From Muscardinus avellanarius (Eukaryota > Chordata > Mammalia > Rodentia > Gliridae): a DNA stretch of 64,000 nt. Both the position numbers and the translations under genes were made by a program. The notes below the pieces were generated by a model. That model had not been told where the DNA came from and made no database searches. It saw only the letters and a program-made list of their open reading frames with translations. Location: contig OY726569.1 in assembly GCA_963383645.1 (NCBI GenBank), positions 27,048,554 to 27,112,553 of the forward strand, written 5' to 3'. This document shows, one piece after another, positions 11,601 to 22,556 of the stretch. The stretch's first letter is position 1; every line of letters begins with the position of its first letter.

Positions 11601-11940
11601 AAAAAAATAGAAAAAATATTCTCTGGTAAGAAAGAAAGTAAAAGGAAATATTGAAATGTTATCTTTAAGTCATCAAAAGCTTGGTATCAGACAAATGAAA
11701 CTGTTACGTGAGATTATCATTTTTAATTTTGGATAATTTGCTATAATACTAGATGTCAACCACTAAGCCAAGCATGGGAGGGAGGGGTGGGGAGGGAACG
11801 GGGTGGGGATCGGGTGGGGGCTGACTGGGCGATGTGTGCATGTATGTCTACAAAAGTTTGTATCCCACTATGATGTATGAATACAGTGCACCAATAAAAT
11901 AAATTTAAAAAAAATAAAAAATAAAATAAATATTCCCCTA

Positions 11941-13190
11941 TATGAATTAATTAATGGAAAACTGAAACAGGACTATAATTGAAAAGCCCGGTGGAGTTTC
12001 TGGTCAGTACCTAGAGGTGATGTGTTAAGATGGAACTCACAGTTTCTGCTGGGAATGAATTCCAGTCTCTACATAGGGAAGGAAGGAAGGAAAGGAGGTT
12101 CTACCCTGATACTTACTCTGTAACACAAGGCAAAGCCACCTCTCACATTTTCAATTTCCTTTTCTTTAATGGAGCTGTGGCTTCTGTTGGTACTGGACAG
12201 TCATCATCTTACTTCTCACAATAAGCATCTTGGCAGATATTATAAATATTTACATTGAGGGGTGAGAAAATTAAGCATAAAAGCTACTAAGTTATCTTCC
12301 CAATATCACTCAACTAATGAGTAGCAAGCTAGGCATTCACCAGGTCTATGGGGCCAAGAACATACTGTCTCCCTTGGGAAAGTTGTTATCAACCTCGAAG
12401 AGCTCCAGTGGGAAATAAATAAAAGCACGTATGCAAGTCATCTAGAAGAACAACCTTCCTGTCTGGTGGGCAAGAGATGGGTCCTCCTGAATCCCCTCTG
12501 GGCTGTGAGAAGCTCCTGGCTTTGATTCAGCAATGGCAGGTGCTGTGGCCACTAGACCTCACCACACTTCAATCATGAACACCAGATGGCAGCAAGGAGG
12601 GCAGCGTAGACCACAAGACATTTTAGCTGCACACCAGGGGGCAGTGCTTCAGCCCAGAACTGCTTCCTGTGCTGGAGCCTGGTTCTCAAGGAAGGAATTC
12701 AGAAAGACAAAGTTTTCAGGAGGTGGTGATATTAGGATAAAGCCACGGAGGATATGCGAGGTCCACCATGAAGATACTTGAGGAGACAGCATTAGACAGA
12801 GAGGGCAAAGTCCTGATAAGGAAGCATGCTGGGAATAACCCTTCACTCCAGCCCCTTATACTTTCTAGCACACAGTGGCAGAAGAAACTGGTGAAAGCAT
12901 GACACACCACTATCTGGTAAGTTGATGTTTTCTCAGTTGATTCATCCTCACACAATTTGCACCTAGGTTTAGCTCCCCTCCCCCATTTCCTTTGGGGAAA
13001 GGGATAAAATCAATAATGTTACCATCACCAAGACGTCCAGCCACCCTTCCCTAGGGCTGCTGCTTCTCCGTAGTCAAACCCCTGCTCACTAGGAACCTGA
13101 TCTTAAACAGAGAAAAGAAAAACATACTGCATATAATTTTCCATTTTGCTTAAAGATTTTTCACCTTAAGAGCGCTTTTTCTTTTTCTTT
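11941..13190. other. Intergenic with MIR relic and CTCF-like motifs
   Basis: About 12240-12345 resembles an antisense MIR (TGAGAAAATTAAGCA and TATCACTCA blocks). Two CTCF-like motifs are listed separately. Nothing coding was recognised. Confidence 0.4.
12578..12649 (+). promoter_or_regulatory. Pair of CTCF-like motifs
   Basis: Two same-orientation matches to the CTCF core: CACCAGATGGCAGCAAGG (from 12580) and ACACCAGGGGGCAGTGC (from 12631). They are about 50 bases apart and point opposite to the V genes. Evidence is the motif only. Confidence 0.45.
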
Positions 13191-13194
13191 GACT

Positions 13195-13295
13195 AGAGTC
13201 TGGCTAAGTCATGCAGGCTGGCCTTGAACTTGCAGTCTTTAATTCTCATCCTCCCAAGTAGCTGGAACAGCAGGCCAGTGCCTCTGTACTCTGGA
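13195..13295 (-). mobile_element. B1/7SL-type monomer, antisense, diverged
   Basis: Contains CAGGCTGGCCTTGAACTTGC and CCTCCCAAGTAGCTGGAAC, the antisense of an ordinary B1/Alu-like monomer without an ID tail. Confidence 0.6.
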
Positions 13296-13304
13296 TTAAG
13301 AGTA

Positions 13305-13308
13305 ATTT

Positions 13309-13363
<55 letters not shown>

Positions 13364-13547
13364 TTTGTGGTACTGAGGTTTCTGGAAGCCCTTCTACCTC
13401 CGGGCTACACTCCCAAACCTATTTTATACTTTTTTATTTTGGGGAACAGGGTCTCTTAAGCCAACAGGGCTGGCTTCCAACCAGCGCGATTCTACTGTCT
13501 CTGCCTCCCAAGCACGGTGATTACAAGCATCCGCCACCATGCCCGGC
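13305..13547 (-). mobile_element. B1-dID SINE (variant subfamily), antisense
   Basis: A (TTTA)n tail of about 60 bases (13306-13367) is followed by a SINE body. It carries the variant TTTCTGGAAGCCCTTCT in the ID part and TCTCTTAAGCCA in the B1 part. The same variant recurs at 13551-13768 and 62043-62235. Confidence 0.8.
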
Positions 13548-13550
13548 AAG

Positions 13551-13768
13551 AGGTTTTTTTGTGTGTGTGTGTTTGTTTGTTTGTTTTGGTGGTACTGGGG
13601 TTTCTGGAAGCCCTTCTGTCTCCGGGCCACACTCCCAGACCTATTTTTTATATTTTTATTTGGAAATAGGGTCTCTTAAGCCAGCATGGCTGGCTTCGAA
13701 CCTGCCTGATCCTCCTGTCTCTGCCTCCCAAGCGCGGAGATTACAGGCATGCGCCACCACACCCGGCA
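13551..13768 (-). mobile_element. B1-dID SINE (same variant subfamily), antisense
   Basis: Directly adjacent to the preceding SINE, same orientation and same diagnostic variants. The two lie head to tail, with a short GT-rich tail between them. Confidence 0.8.
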
Positions 13769-14300
13769 AGAGTTATTTTTTAATAAAGACAATTAATATA
13801 TATTTTATTGTCATAGGAAGCTAGCTTTAAAGTTTTAATTATTTTTCTTTAATCACTTTTCAAATGTTGTGTCCTTATAGACTTTTATTGCTTTTGATGA
13901 GAAATCAGGTATTATTCCTGATGCTGTTTCTTAGAACATTGTGTGTGAACTTTCTCTGGCTGTTTTGAAATTTTGTTGTTGCTCTTGTGTTTCAACAGCA
14001 ACAGTTGTACTTTGGATATGAATTTACCTGTAATCCTCATGTTATAAATGGAGTGGTGGACTTACAGAAAAACTTACTCAGTTTTCTGCATTTAAAATAG
14101 CTTTGCTCCTGACTGAGGAGTTTGTTTTATAGAAATTCAAGTGTGCTCAAGAGTAAGGTGCTGATTGTGATTTAAAAAAAAAAAAAGATTATGGAATGAG
14201 TAGAAGAATAGGTAGTTATAAGCCCAGCTACAATCACAAGACCATGTATGACAACATGGACCATAACAATTATAAGGTTTCTCTTTATTTTTATATGAAT
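13769..14300. other. AT-rich intergenic, nothing recognised
   Basis: No gene features; a short A tract occurs near 14173-14185. Confidence 0.4.
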
Positions 14301-14309
14301 ATATTTATG

Positions 14310-14514
14310 TATTATTTGTACAGACTGGGGATGGAACCCTGGGGCATTCAACCTCCGAGCTACACCCCCTGCCCTGTTTTTTATTCTTTATTTTGAAACT
14401 GGGTCTCACTGAGTTGCAGAGGGCCTAAGTAGTTGAGGCTGTCCGTGAACCGTGATCCTCCGGTCTCAGCCTCCCGAATGCTGGGATTACAAGCGTGCGC
14501 CACCACACCCGGCT
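14310..14514 (-). mobile_element. B1-dID SINE, antisense
   Basis: Full-length element. ATATTTATGTATT lies on both sides as target-site duplication (about 14299-14311 and 14514-14526). Confidence 0.85.
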
Positions 14515-14526
14515 ATATTTATGTAT

Positions 14527-15486
14527 TTCTAACCATGGTTTACTCTCCTTGTATTTGCCTCCACATAGAAGCACAAGATGTGCTGATGAGAGCTGATCCT
14601 ATATCTCATTGCATCTCTGTACTTAAGCTGCAGGGCATCAATGACAGAGTGTGATTCAACTAGAGGAAGAGTGATCATCGCCACAGATGGATAGCTGAAC
14701 TTTCTAAACCTTTGGGGAGAGAGTATGTGTTGACAGGGGATACTGTGGCAGTTTGTACTAACTCATCTGAACTCTCTGGTTATATTTCCCAAAAATATCT
14801 TCCCAGTAATGTTCTTGTTTAGCATTGACCACAAAAGAAACTCCAGTTTGTAAAGGCAGGTGAGATGCAGCACCCTCAGTTACATGCTCTGCAGGTTGAG
14901 AGCCAGCTGAAGGCTCTGGGGAAGCTCACACATGTTGCCGCTGACCTTTCAGCTCCACTTAGTGCTGATCACAGCCCCTTTGTTTCTCACCATATATCCT
15001 GCTTCAGCCTCTCTTCATCTTGGGCCAAGTCTGTTGTAGGATGAGGGCAATGACACTATTTCTCCTGAAAGTCACCCACCAAACAAGATTAAACCCGGCA
15101 AGAGACAGATGAGTCTTCACTTTGACTAGGAGGTGTCAATTGTCTTTGCGGTTCTACTACATCCTTACAAGTTCATCCAAGAGCTTGTTCATATCTAACT
15201 TTCCTTCCCAAGTGTTAGTCAGGCTGACCTTCAGTAAATTCAGACTCAGAACCAGGTGCAAAGACAAGAGCTTTGCAAGGACTCCACTATGAGCTCCAGG
15301 ACTTGCTCCAGGATTCGTTGTGAGCTCTTTTCTGTATCACTCATGTGGGTTCTGCTTCTCTGTGCTTAACACAGATGCTAAAAGGATGGAGCCAAAGGAG
15401 TAATTTGTATTGCTTTTGCAAAGCTCTAGGCCAGATTTCTGCTATGAGCATCTTTAAGTGAAACTGACAGTTAAAGTTACAATGGA
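14527..15486. other. Intergenic, no gene recognised
   Basis: Unique-looking sequence of intermediate base composition. I find no open frame or repeat family I can support. Confidence 0.4.
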
Positions 15487-15488
15487 GC

Positions 15489-15688
15489 AGCCAGGCATGG
15501 TGGCGCACGCTTGTAATCCCAGTACTTGGGAGACTGAGACAGGAGGATTGCAGTTCTCAGCCAGCCTCAGCTACTTAGTGAGGCCCTCTGCAACTTAGTG
15601 AGACATGTTTCAAAATAAAGAATAAAAAATAGGGCTGGTAGTGTAGCTCAGAGGTAGAATGCCCCTGGGTACTACAAAAAAATACTAT
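15489..15688 (+). mobile_element. B1-dID SINE
   Basis: Sense copy beginning GCCAGGCATGGTGGCGCACG with ID-like GGTGTAGCTCAGAGGTAG-type sequence. ATGGAGCA flanks both ends (about 15482 and 15686) as TSD. Confidence 0.85.
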
Positions 15689-15924
15689 GGAGCAAGTTTT
15701 CAACTTTTGACAACTTTACACATTTTATTTAAAAACCCAAGACAGAATGCATGGGAAGAAATTTGCTCTTGACATCTGTTTCAAAAAGTGACAGAAAGTG
15801 GTTTTACTGGGAATGAAATCTTCTGGTCAGATCACAGGTTGAGCACCACAGTCGCTCTCTTCCTGTCTGGGATCTGCAGGTGCGTCTCAGCTGGTGGCAG
15901 GGCCCATCTCCTATGGAGCTTCTG

Positions 15925-15963
15925 GGTTTTTGTTCAGCTTTTATTATCATTTCAAACACTGTG
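15925..15963 (-). other. Perfect-consensus 23-RSS on a pseudogene
   Basis: Minus strand: heptamer CACAGTG (15957-15963), exactly 23 bases of spacer, nonamer ACAAAAACC (15925-15933). Both elements match the consensus at every base, which is better than the RSS of any intact V gene in this window. Confidence 0.88.
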
Positions 15964-16256
15964 AGTTCTCATAGAGCAGAGGTACTTTGCCTAATCTTCT
16001 AGCTATAATGGTGGAATGTTGAGACTGATGGATTTAGCTCCTCCTGGAATTGGATAGAATAGCAGCCCTTCCTTTCATTCTGACCAGAATAACTCTGGTG
16101 AATGGGTAAACAGTCTGCCCATGGGGGATTTGCTTGTACCAAAAAGGTAATATGTGCCATCATTTGTTTCATATGAAGAGTCCGGGGTGACTGCTTCTTC
16201 CTCCTGCCTGGGTGTGGCTGGCTGGCCTTGAGTCTCTTTGAGGGCCACACTGGATC
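15964..16256 (-). pseudogene. TCR alpha/delta variable pseudogene, TRAV14/DV4-TRAV19-TRAV38 clade
   Basis: A V exon of 293 nt, near the usual length, between a CACAG acceptor (at 16257) and a perfect RSS. In pieces it reads EEEAVTPDSSYETNDGTYYLF, then after a one-base loss WYKQIPHGQ. Then, in a third frame, SYSGQNERKGCYSIQFQEE, and near the end YLCSMRT. These blocks match the TRAV14/DV4 pattern from memory (QEKEAVTLDCTYDTSD, LFWYKQ, GRYSLNFQK, YFCAMRE). TRAV19 and TRAV38 are close alternatives. The first conserved Cys is Ser, the exon has at least two frameshifts, and I found no leader exon upstream. It cannot encode a V domain, though its RSS may still work. Confidence 0.7.
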
Positions 16257-18049
16257 CTGTGGGAACAACCAGAAAACAGAGCTGATCCTCTGAGATTAGA
16301 CTAACCTAGGACCCAAACCAACGACACTGAAGTCATAGCTTGCTTGTTTTCTCCAGCCCCCTCCTCCGGAGTACATGTGGAGCACTGTGCGCCTCTGCGC
16401 TGTCCTCTCTTCCCTAATGTCCTACACCGTCTTTGAACTATTTGCACCAGAGCAGGCAAAGGCCACCAGTCCCCACAGCAGGCCGGAGCGTGCCGTGTGG
16501 CACCTTTCCTTCAGCATCAAATGGTTTTCTTCTGCCTCCACCTCAGAATTCAGTGTCTCTGAGAGCCTGGAAGCTTATATACATACTTCCTGTGTTCTCA
16601 TGCTACTCCTTCAGGAAGTGGGTTTTTTAAAGTTCATGGACCACAAGATTTTCCCACAGATAAGAAAAAGTATAGTCATCCCAAAATATTATTTTTGTAC
16701 ACCCCTTTCTCTAGTCATTAAGTTAGGTAGATCCTTAATTGTGGGACGAGAAGCACCATTAGTATTGAGGGTGGGACCTGAGGGGACTGTAGGTTGAACT
16801 GGTTGACACACACTGATGCTACTCAGTGATAGACTTTGGACATCCATTTAAAACACAACTTGTTACGAGGCCTTTATTTATTACTCTACTCGTAATTTGT
16901 TTGCCGGCTATTAAACTATTGTACATTTATTTTCTCAGCTGAAAACTGATAACATTTAAGAGAAGAAAACCCCTCCCAGGTCTTTGTCTCTCTCTTTGAA
17001 AGGCAAGATAGTTGAAACAATGACTGTATATCTTCCTTCTTTTTTACTAAGTTTTAGGACTTTGTAAATAATCCAATTAATATAGCTACTTCTAAGTCAA
17101 ATGATAAAAGTTAGTCCTTCTGAATTTCCGCAGCTGTTCAATTGTTTATGCTTTTGTGAAATTATAACAAATAAAATATCATTCTTTCCAATCTACATTT
17201 TTTATTTCTTATATTTTAAGAGGATGAGAACATCCCTTCCTGCTGCTTCCATGAAAGGAAGTTTACATTTTAGATCCTGTTTTGTAGAATCATCTTTATA
17301 TCACATCTTCTACCCCATTGATCTGAAGAATTCAGCCTTACTTAAATTTTATATATTTTTCAATTATAAAATAACCTCCTAAGCAGCATGCCACATCCTT
17401 CTGTGACACCAGGTTAAAATTCACTCGGAAGGATTGTGATAAGATACGGGTGGGCTACAAGCACTTGGGGCATGTTGACACCACAGAATTTGGTGACTGA
17501 ACTTTTGTATGCTGCTAAATGATGGTGTGGAACATAGCTGTTCATCTTCTATTTGCTTTCTTTGTTTTAATGGGTGAATTAATATAATGAGACCAAAAGG
17601 CAACTAGAAAAGAAAGACACGGTCTCTAAAACTATTTCTGTTCTTTGATACAGGTCTAAATAACAGACCAATGAGTGGTTCCTGAGTATGTGAGATCTAC
17701 TACTCTGTTCTCTCTCACATCCGAGTGCTGATACCCTGGTTTGCAATTTTATGGTATTTGTTCCCCATCAGAAGGAGACTGTGATGCCCAAGCTGCGTGA
17801 GGAGCAGTGTGAGGACAGGATTTCTTGTCGACAGTGCCCACCCTGTGCCTCTGACAGCCAGCTCAGGGTCCCTCTGCAGCACGAACAGCTGCCTCTGAAA
17901 TCTGATTTTCTGAAATCTGGAGATCATAAGTCCATGGTTTCCCTAGGCTAAAATCAGGGTTTTAGTAGGTCAGCTTGAATCTGGTTCCTATAAGGAATCA
18001 TCTGTGTTCTTTATTTCCTGCTTTCAGAGGCTGTCCTCACTTTCCCATT
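16257..18049. other. Intergenic, no gene recognised
   Basis: Upstream of the TRAV14-like pseudogene. A GC-richer part at 16350-16520 contains no leader exon that I can define. The rest is AT-rich with no recognised element. Confidence 0.4.
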
Positions 18050-18084
18050 AAACTGCTGCTGCTGCTGTTGTTGTTGTTGTTGTT
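18050..18084. repeat. CTG/TTG trinucleotide microsatellite
   Basis: About four CTG units run into six TTG units. Confidence 0.85.
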
Positions 18085-18204
18085 CTAACTCCATAGTCTC
18101 TTTCCTTAGGATCCTTGTGAAGGCCACTTGGATAATGCAGGAAACCTCACAGTTTCAAGGTTTTCAAGTTACTCACACCCGCAAAGCCCTTTTCCACAAT
18201 TTCT

Positions 18205-18390
18205 TCTGTTGATTTTTTTCCCCAAATTCATATGTTGAATTCCTAATTTCTAGTCCTTTTGAATATGATCTCATTTGGAAATAAGGTTGTTGTAGATGAG
18301 ATTATGCTAGAGCAGGCTCCTTGTCCTGCTTTATAACTTTGCCCTTATAAAGAGAGTATCATGCTAGGCCAGTGCTCTACCAATGTCCCC
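18205..18390 (+). mobile_element. MLT1/MaLR-type LTR fragment
   Basis: Contains CCCAAATTCATATGTTGAA, TCATTTGGAAATAAGG and CCTTATAAAGAGA blocks in the order of mammalian MaLR LTRs. Confidence 0.6.
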
Positions 18391-18399
18391 ATCCCTGGA

Positions 18400-19900
18400 G
18401 ATTAGCAAGCAACTCTTTTCATAGGCATATGTTTTCATTTCTCTTGGGAAAATGCCCAGAAGTGAGTCTTTGGGCCATGGTGAATGTATGAAGAATTTGG
18501 GCCATGGTGAATGTATGAATTTATAAGAATCTGCTGAAGCCATTGCCCAGTTTCCATTCCAACCAACAATGCTTAAGAATCTAATTCTTTCACATGTCTG
18601 TCTTCTATTTTGGAATTTGTTCAGACTCACATAAGTTTAAAAATAATGCAGAGTTCTTTTGCACAACCAGCTTTTTCCAGTGATGGCATGAAGATAACCA
18701 TGGTTATGTACCATTATCCTCATGCACCATTCTTGAATCCAAGAAGTTGATATTGACATAATGCTATTTAGTAAAATACAGACTTTATTCTGACTTGTTG
18801 CTATGTGTATATACTTCCACAAAAATTTGTCAAAAATGTAAAGTTTGTATAACTACCACTGTAATCAGAACGTGGAACAATTCCATCACCCCCAAATCAC
18901 TCCCTGAGAACACCTCCCCATCATAAGCCCTGGTTACCGCTGCCCTTCTCTATGTACTTATAATTTTGCCACTTAAGAATGTCACCTAAATGGAATCATG
19001 AAATATATCATCCTTGAAATGAATTTTGTTTCTATCAGCACAGTCTGGTCTCACCCAAATTGTTGTGTATCAACAGTCCGTTACTTCTCATTGTTGAATA
19101 GATTTCCATTGTGTAGCTGTAGATGTGGATGTTAATGTCCATATCCATAGCCTGTGCTTCACCTACATAAGGTCCCCTATTCACCCAGTGAAGCATAAAA
19201 TTTTAGATCTTTCATGTGTTACTTTTATCACTAGTTTAAGCCATTTTATTGCTGTATAGTATTCCATTACCAAAATATACAACTCTAACCAGATGTGATG
19301 GCACACACTTGTAATTCTAGCTTTTGGGAGGCTGAAACAGGAGGATCACGGTTCGTGGACTGCCTCAGCTACTACTTACTTAGTGAGGCCCTTTGCAATT
19401 CAGTGAGGACCCTGTTTCAAAATAAACAATAAAAATAGGGCCAAGGATGTAGCACAGAGGTAGAATGCCCTGGGTTTCATCTCTAGTTCTGAAAAAAAAA
19501 AAAAAACTAGTACTGCAAAAAAAAAAAAAACGATATATACAACTCATATTTCTATTCAGCAGTTGATGGGCATTTGGGTTGTTTTCAGTTTGGCCATGTG
19601 AGGCTATTGTGGGCAAAACTACTACAAAGAAAAAATTTTTGTGTAAATATACATTTTAATTTCCCTTGGGTGAATGTATAAAAAGAGAATTTATGTTCAT
19701 ATGGTAAAATCATTTTACAAGAAACTGCCAAATGTTTTCCAGTGTGGTCACACCAATTTGCATTTCATCAGCATTATATAAAAGTTCCAGTTACACCAAA
19801 ACTGATTGGTGCATGATGACAATCTAATAATTTATTATAAAACTTGTAGCAATTTGGTCATTCATTAAGCTATGTTTATTTTATTTATTTAATAACCATC
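18400..19900 (-). mobile_element. Old L1 3' region, antisense, split by a SINE
   Basis: Plus-strand phrases such as GTATAGTATTCCATTACC and AGTTGATGGGCATTTGGGTT are the antisense of old L1 3' UTR/ORF2 sequence. A SINE at 19273-19530 interrupts it. A short tandem duplication of about 26 bases (GGGCCATGGTGAATGTATGA) lies at about 18471-18523. Confidence 0.55.
19273..19530 (+). mobile_element. B1-dID SINE inside old L1
   Basis: Sense copy with two A-rich tail segments. ATATACAACTC occurs just before it and just after its tail (about 19276 and 19535) as TSD. Confidence 0.8.
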
Positions 19901-20009
19901 CTTTCATACTATGCCTTTTATTTCATCACCTATTTGTAGAAATGAAATCTGGTCTTCATGCCTGCTAGTCTAAGCTCTGCAACATGTTTTTGCTGGAGCC
20001 TCAGCTGCA

Positions 20010-20048
20010 GGTTTGCGTTCAGGCTGTAGGCGCAGGGAGAGCACTGTG
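20010..20048 (-). other. 23-RSS of the TRAV23/DV6-like gene
   Basis: Minus strand: heptamer CACAGTG (20042-20048), 23-base spacer, nonamer ACGCAAACC (20010-20018). Confidence 0.9.
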
Positions 20049-20544
20049 GGCTTGCTACACAGAAGTAGGTGGCTGAGTCTCCAGGCTGAGAAGCTCTGAT
20101 ATGTAAGGAGACGTGTTTGTCCCTCTTACTGAAGAAGACTGTGAATCTTCCAGCTTCCTTTTTATCATCATTTATCAATAATGTAGGGCCTTTACCAGGC
20201 AACTGCCAATACCAGGGGAAGTAAATAAATGCACTGTTCTCATAAGAGCAGTTCAGAATTGACGTCTCTCCTTCCTGGACAGTCAGAGATGGAGGACTTT
20301 GTTTCAACTGCTGCTGGCCATTTTTCTCCTCCTGGCTACTCACCCCTGCTTGGAAAAATAAAAGAAAGTCATTAAACCCCCAATTTTATATTTTTTCTTA
20401 ATGTTTCTACCTGCATGAGTTTGTCTGTATCTCAATTTTCTCATTCCCTCTCCCCAATTAATGACGTATCCTGGGAGTTCTCTACAACTCACCTGCTAGG
20501 TGAAGGCCTAGAATTAAAAGTGATGCTCCCAGGATCCCATCCAT
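20049..20544 (-). CDS. TRAV23/DV6: T-cell receptor alpha/delta variable gene, TRAV23/DV6 family
   Basis: A V segment whose human counterpart can join to both J-alpha and D/J-delta. Exon 1 (20493-20544, 52 nt) encodes [17 protein letters not shown] and ends at GTGAGT. Exon 2 (20049-20345) follows a CAAGCAG acceptor in phase 1. The leader is completed as [10 protein letters not shown] and the mature domain starts [17 protein letters not shown]. The first Cys is in [11 protein letters not shown], the Trp in [13 protein letters not shown], then [19 protein letters not shown], and the second Cys in [11 protein letters not shown]. This matches the human TRAV23/DV6 pattern ([34 protein letters not shown]) from memory. 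The frame is open, splice sites are good and the RSS is strong, so it is probably functional. The first ATG of two nearby candidates was chosen by leader length. Confidence 0.9.
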
Positions 20545-21784
20545 CCTCCTGAAGCCAGAGCTCACTGAGGACCAGCCTAGTCTCCTAGTCTTCCCCAGAC
20601 ATCTGGTATTCTGACTCTAAACTCACACCCACTTTAATGCTTATACCAGGCTCCACCCTTTCACAAGAGTTTTTAATTAAAACTTTCTGGCAAGGGAGCA
20701 CTTCTCTGCTTTGTCCAAATTGAGAATCGCTGATAATACAATCATCGGGAGTTAGAAATACCCTCTTTATACATGGATAGGGATCAGTTTAAAGCATCTC
20801 TCTGCCAATCCTTTCCTGACTGACCTTTCCTAAATCCTCCTAGAGTATTGAAAAGCACACACTTGGGTGGATGGGTATGTCAGCACAAACCTCCTGATTT
20901 TACAAAGATAGAAGAAAGGAAATCCTGTCAAGTTACAATGGCGGAAGAGAAAAGGATTCCATGAACTCACAATTAGCATGAATATGGCATTTTATTACAA
21001 ATATTAATTAAATAGTTTGATAAAACACAATGGGCATACTACTCCATTATAAGATTAGATCATTTATTAGAACGTAGAGAATATATGATCTTTTTGTCCT
21101 CAGGTAACTCAAATTTTATTAAACTCTTTTAGATGTGTCCATATTTCCCATAACCCTAAGAAAAGAAACAATATCAGCTTTGTATTTTATATAAAACATG
21201 AATCAGTTAAACTAAATATTTCTGAAAAAAAAATGGCTGGGGAAAAGGAATCAGAAACTCTGGACTCCAAATTCCTGGAGGAACTTTCTCTTCAAGTGGA
21301 TAAGCATGGATGGGAACATGCTGAAATCCCAGGCTCGGGCCACCCAGGACCGCAACAGGGTTAGTAGCTCTCATCCCAAGTTTGGGTAAACATTTAATAT
21401 TTTCTTCACATTTTATTTCACAAGAGCAACATAAAAATATGAAGAACTAATTTGTCTGTAGTAGTTCATACCAGAAGTACACAGAGGCAGAAATTGAAGA
21501 CAAATTTCAAAGAAGCCCAAAGAGTAAGAATAGTCTATACTGTAAATAATAGAAATTGAAGAACATCAGGAGGCCATTGTTTTCTCTGAGGCACAGAGAC
21601 TGTTTTGTTGTGTCTATATTTAATGTCATCTAAAATCCAATCAAAGAAAGAAGTATCATCACAGTCAAATGAAAAATGATGGTCTACTCTCCTAAACCTA
21701 ACCCCAATGTGCTGGGGATTTCTGACTGCTAATTTAAGTTTTGTGCTATATTCTTTTTTATTTACTCATTTAATTTAGAAAAGT
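20545..21784. other. Intergenic, AT-rich
   Basis: Region upstream of the TRAV23/DV6 leader. No motif or repeat that I can name. Confidence 0.4.
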
Positions 21785-22200
21785 ATTTAATATACAATAG
21801 TCCTCTCCTTATCTGTGGAAAAAGGTTTCAAGGCCCCCAGTGAATGCCTAAAACCACAGAAAGTACTGAATATATACTATATTTTTCCCATACATAAACA
21901 TCTAGGACAAACTTTCACCTTTCACTTAAAGGAAGCACTTTAAGGGTTCTCTTTGACATATCCAAACCCCAGCTCTGCTGCTCTTGTACTTTGGGGCCCT
22001 TATCAAGGATTATTTGAACATAAACACTATGATACTTGGATAGCCATTCTGATCACAGAGATGGCTTCTAAATGACAAAAGAACAGGGGGCGTATACAGC
22101 ACAAAATGCTGGACAAAGTGATGTTCACGTCCTGGGTGATGCCCCAGGATGGCAGGAGATCTCATTATGCTCCTCAGAATGTAGCGATTTAAAACTTACA
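21785..22200 (+). mobile_element. Decayed DNA transposon, possibly Tigger/mariner type
   Basis: GTCCTCTCCTTATCTGTGG, GGTTTCAAGGCCCCCAGTG and the following ATACTATATTTTTCCCATA resemble internal and end sequence of Tigger-like elements. A related stretch lies at 36940-37100. Family assignment is tentative. Confidence 0.4.
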
Positions 22201-22556
22201 AATTGATGACTAATGAATTTTCCATTTCATATGTTCCGATCAAGATCCGCCACAGGGATTTCAATCCCTACGAGTGAAACTGAGAACAATGAGCAGCTGC
22301 TATGTGTTTACTGAGTGTCTGTTAACGCTTAGTAGACAGGTGGTATTCGAGCCTCACTGAGAAAAGGTCAAGCCCCAGTATTCAAGGACAGCAGAGGAAC
22401 CCTTACCAAAGAGACCAGTGTGCCTGAACCAAAGAACAAAGAATAGAGGGAGGAGAACAGCTTCTGGACCCTGTCAGAGAAGGGGAAGAGAGGGGCTTGA
22501 ACTGGGACTTAAACCATGTGTAGATTTCCTAGTAAAAAGAATGGAACAGAGATTCT

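Larger units (their letters stand above)
9164..11927 (+). mobile_element. Complete ORF1-only (half-L1-like) retrotransposon
   Basis: Flanked by a perfect 13-bp target-site duplication AAATATTCCCCTA (9151-9163 and 11928-11940). It starts GACTTCCGGGAAGATGGCG, as a promoter-bearing L1 5' UTR does. A CpG-rich 5' UTR of about 780 bases precedes ORF1 (9943-10862). There is no sense ORF2. Instead about 1.06 kb follows ORF1, containing antisense L1 ORF2-like sequence (about 11085-11600). Then comes a purine-rich, G-rich 3' UTR and an AATAAA-bearing A-rich tail shared with L1 3' ends in this window. The same order, with 3' end, antisense block and ORF1, occurs in a second copy at 37450-39270, so this is a replicated family and not a one-off deletion. 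It would need L1 ORF2p in trans. Confidence 0.8.

Noticed and set aside
13555..13590. GT/TTTG runs as a possible regulatory microsatellite
   Set aside because: They are the A-tail remnant of the adjacent antisense SINE.
16360..16520. Possible leader exon of the TRAV14-like pseudogene
   Set aside because: No minus-strand ATG followed by a hydrophobic leader of 15-17 codons and a GT donor.
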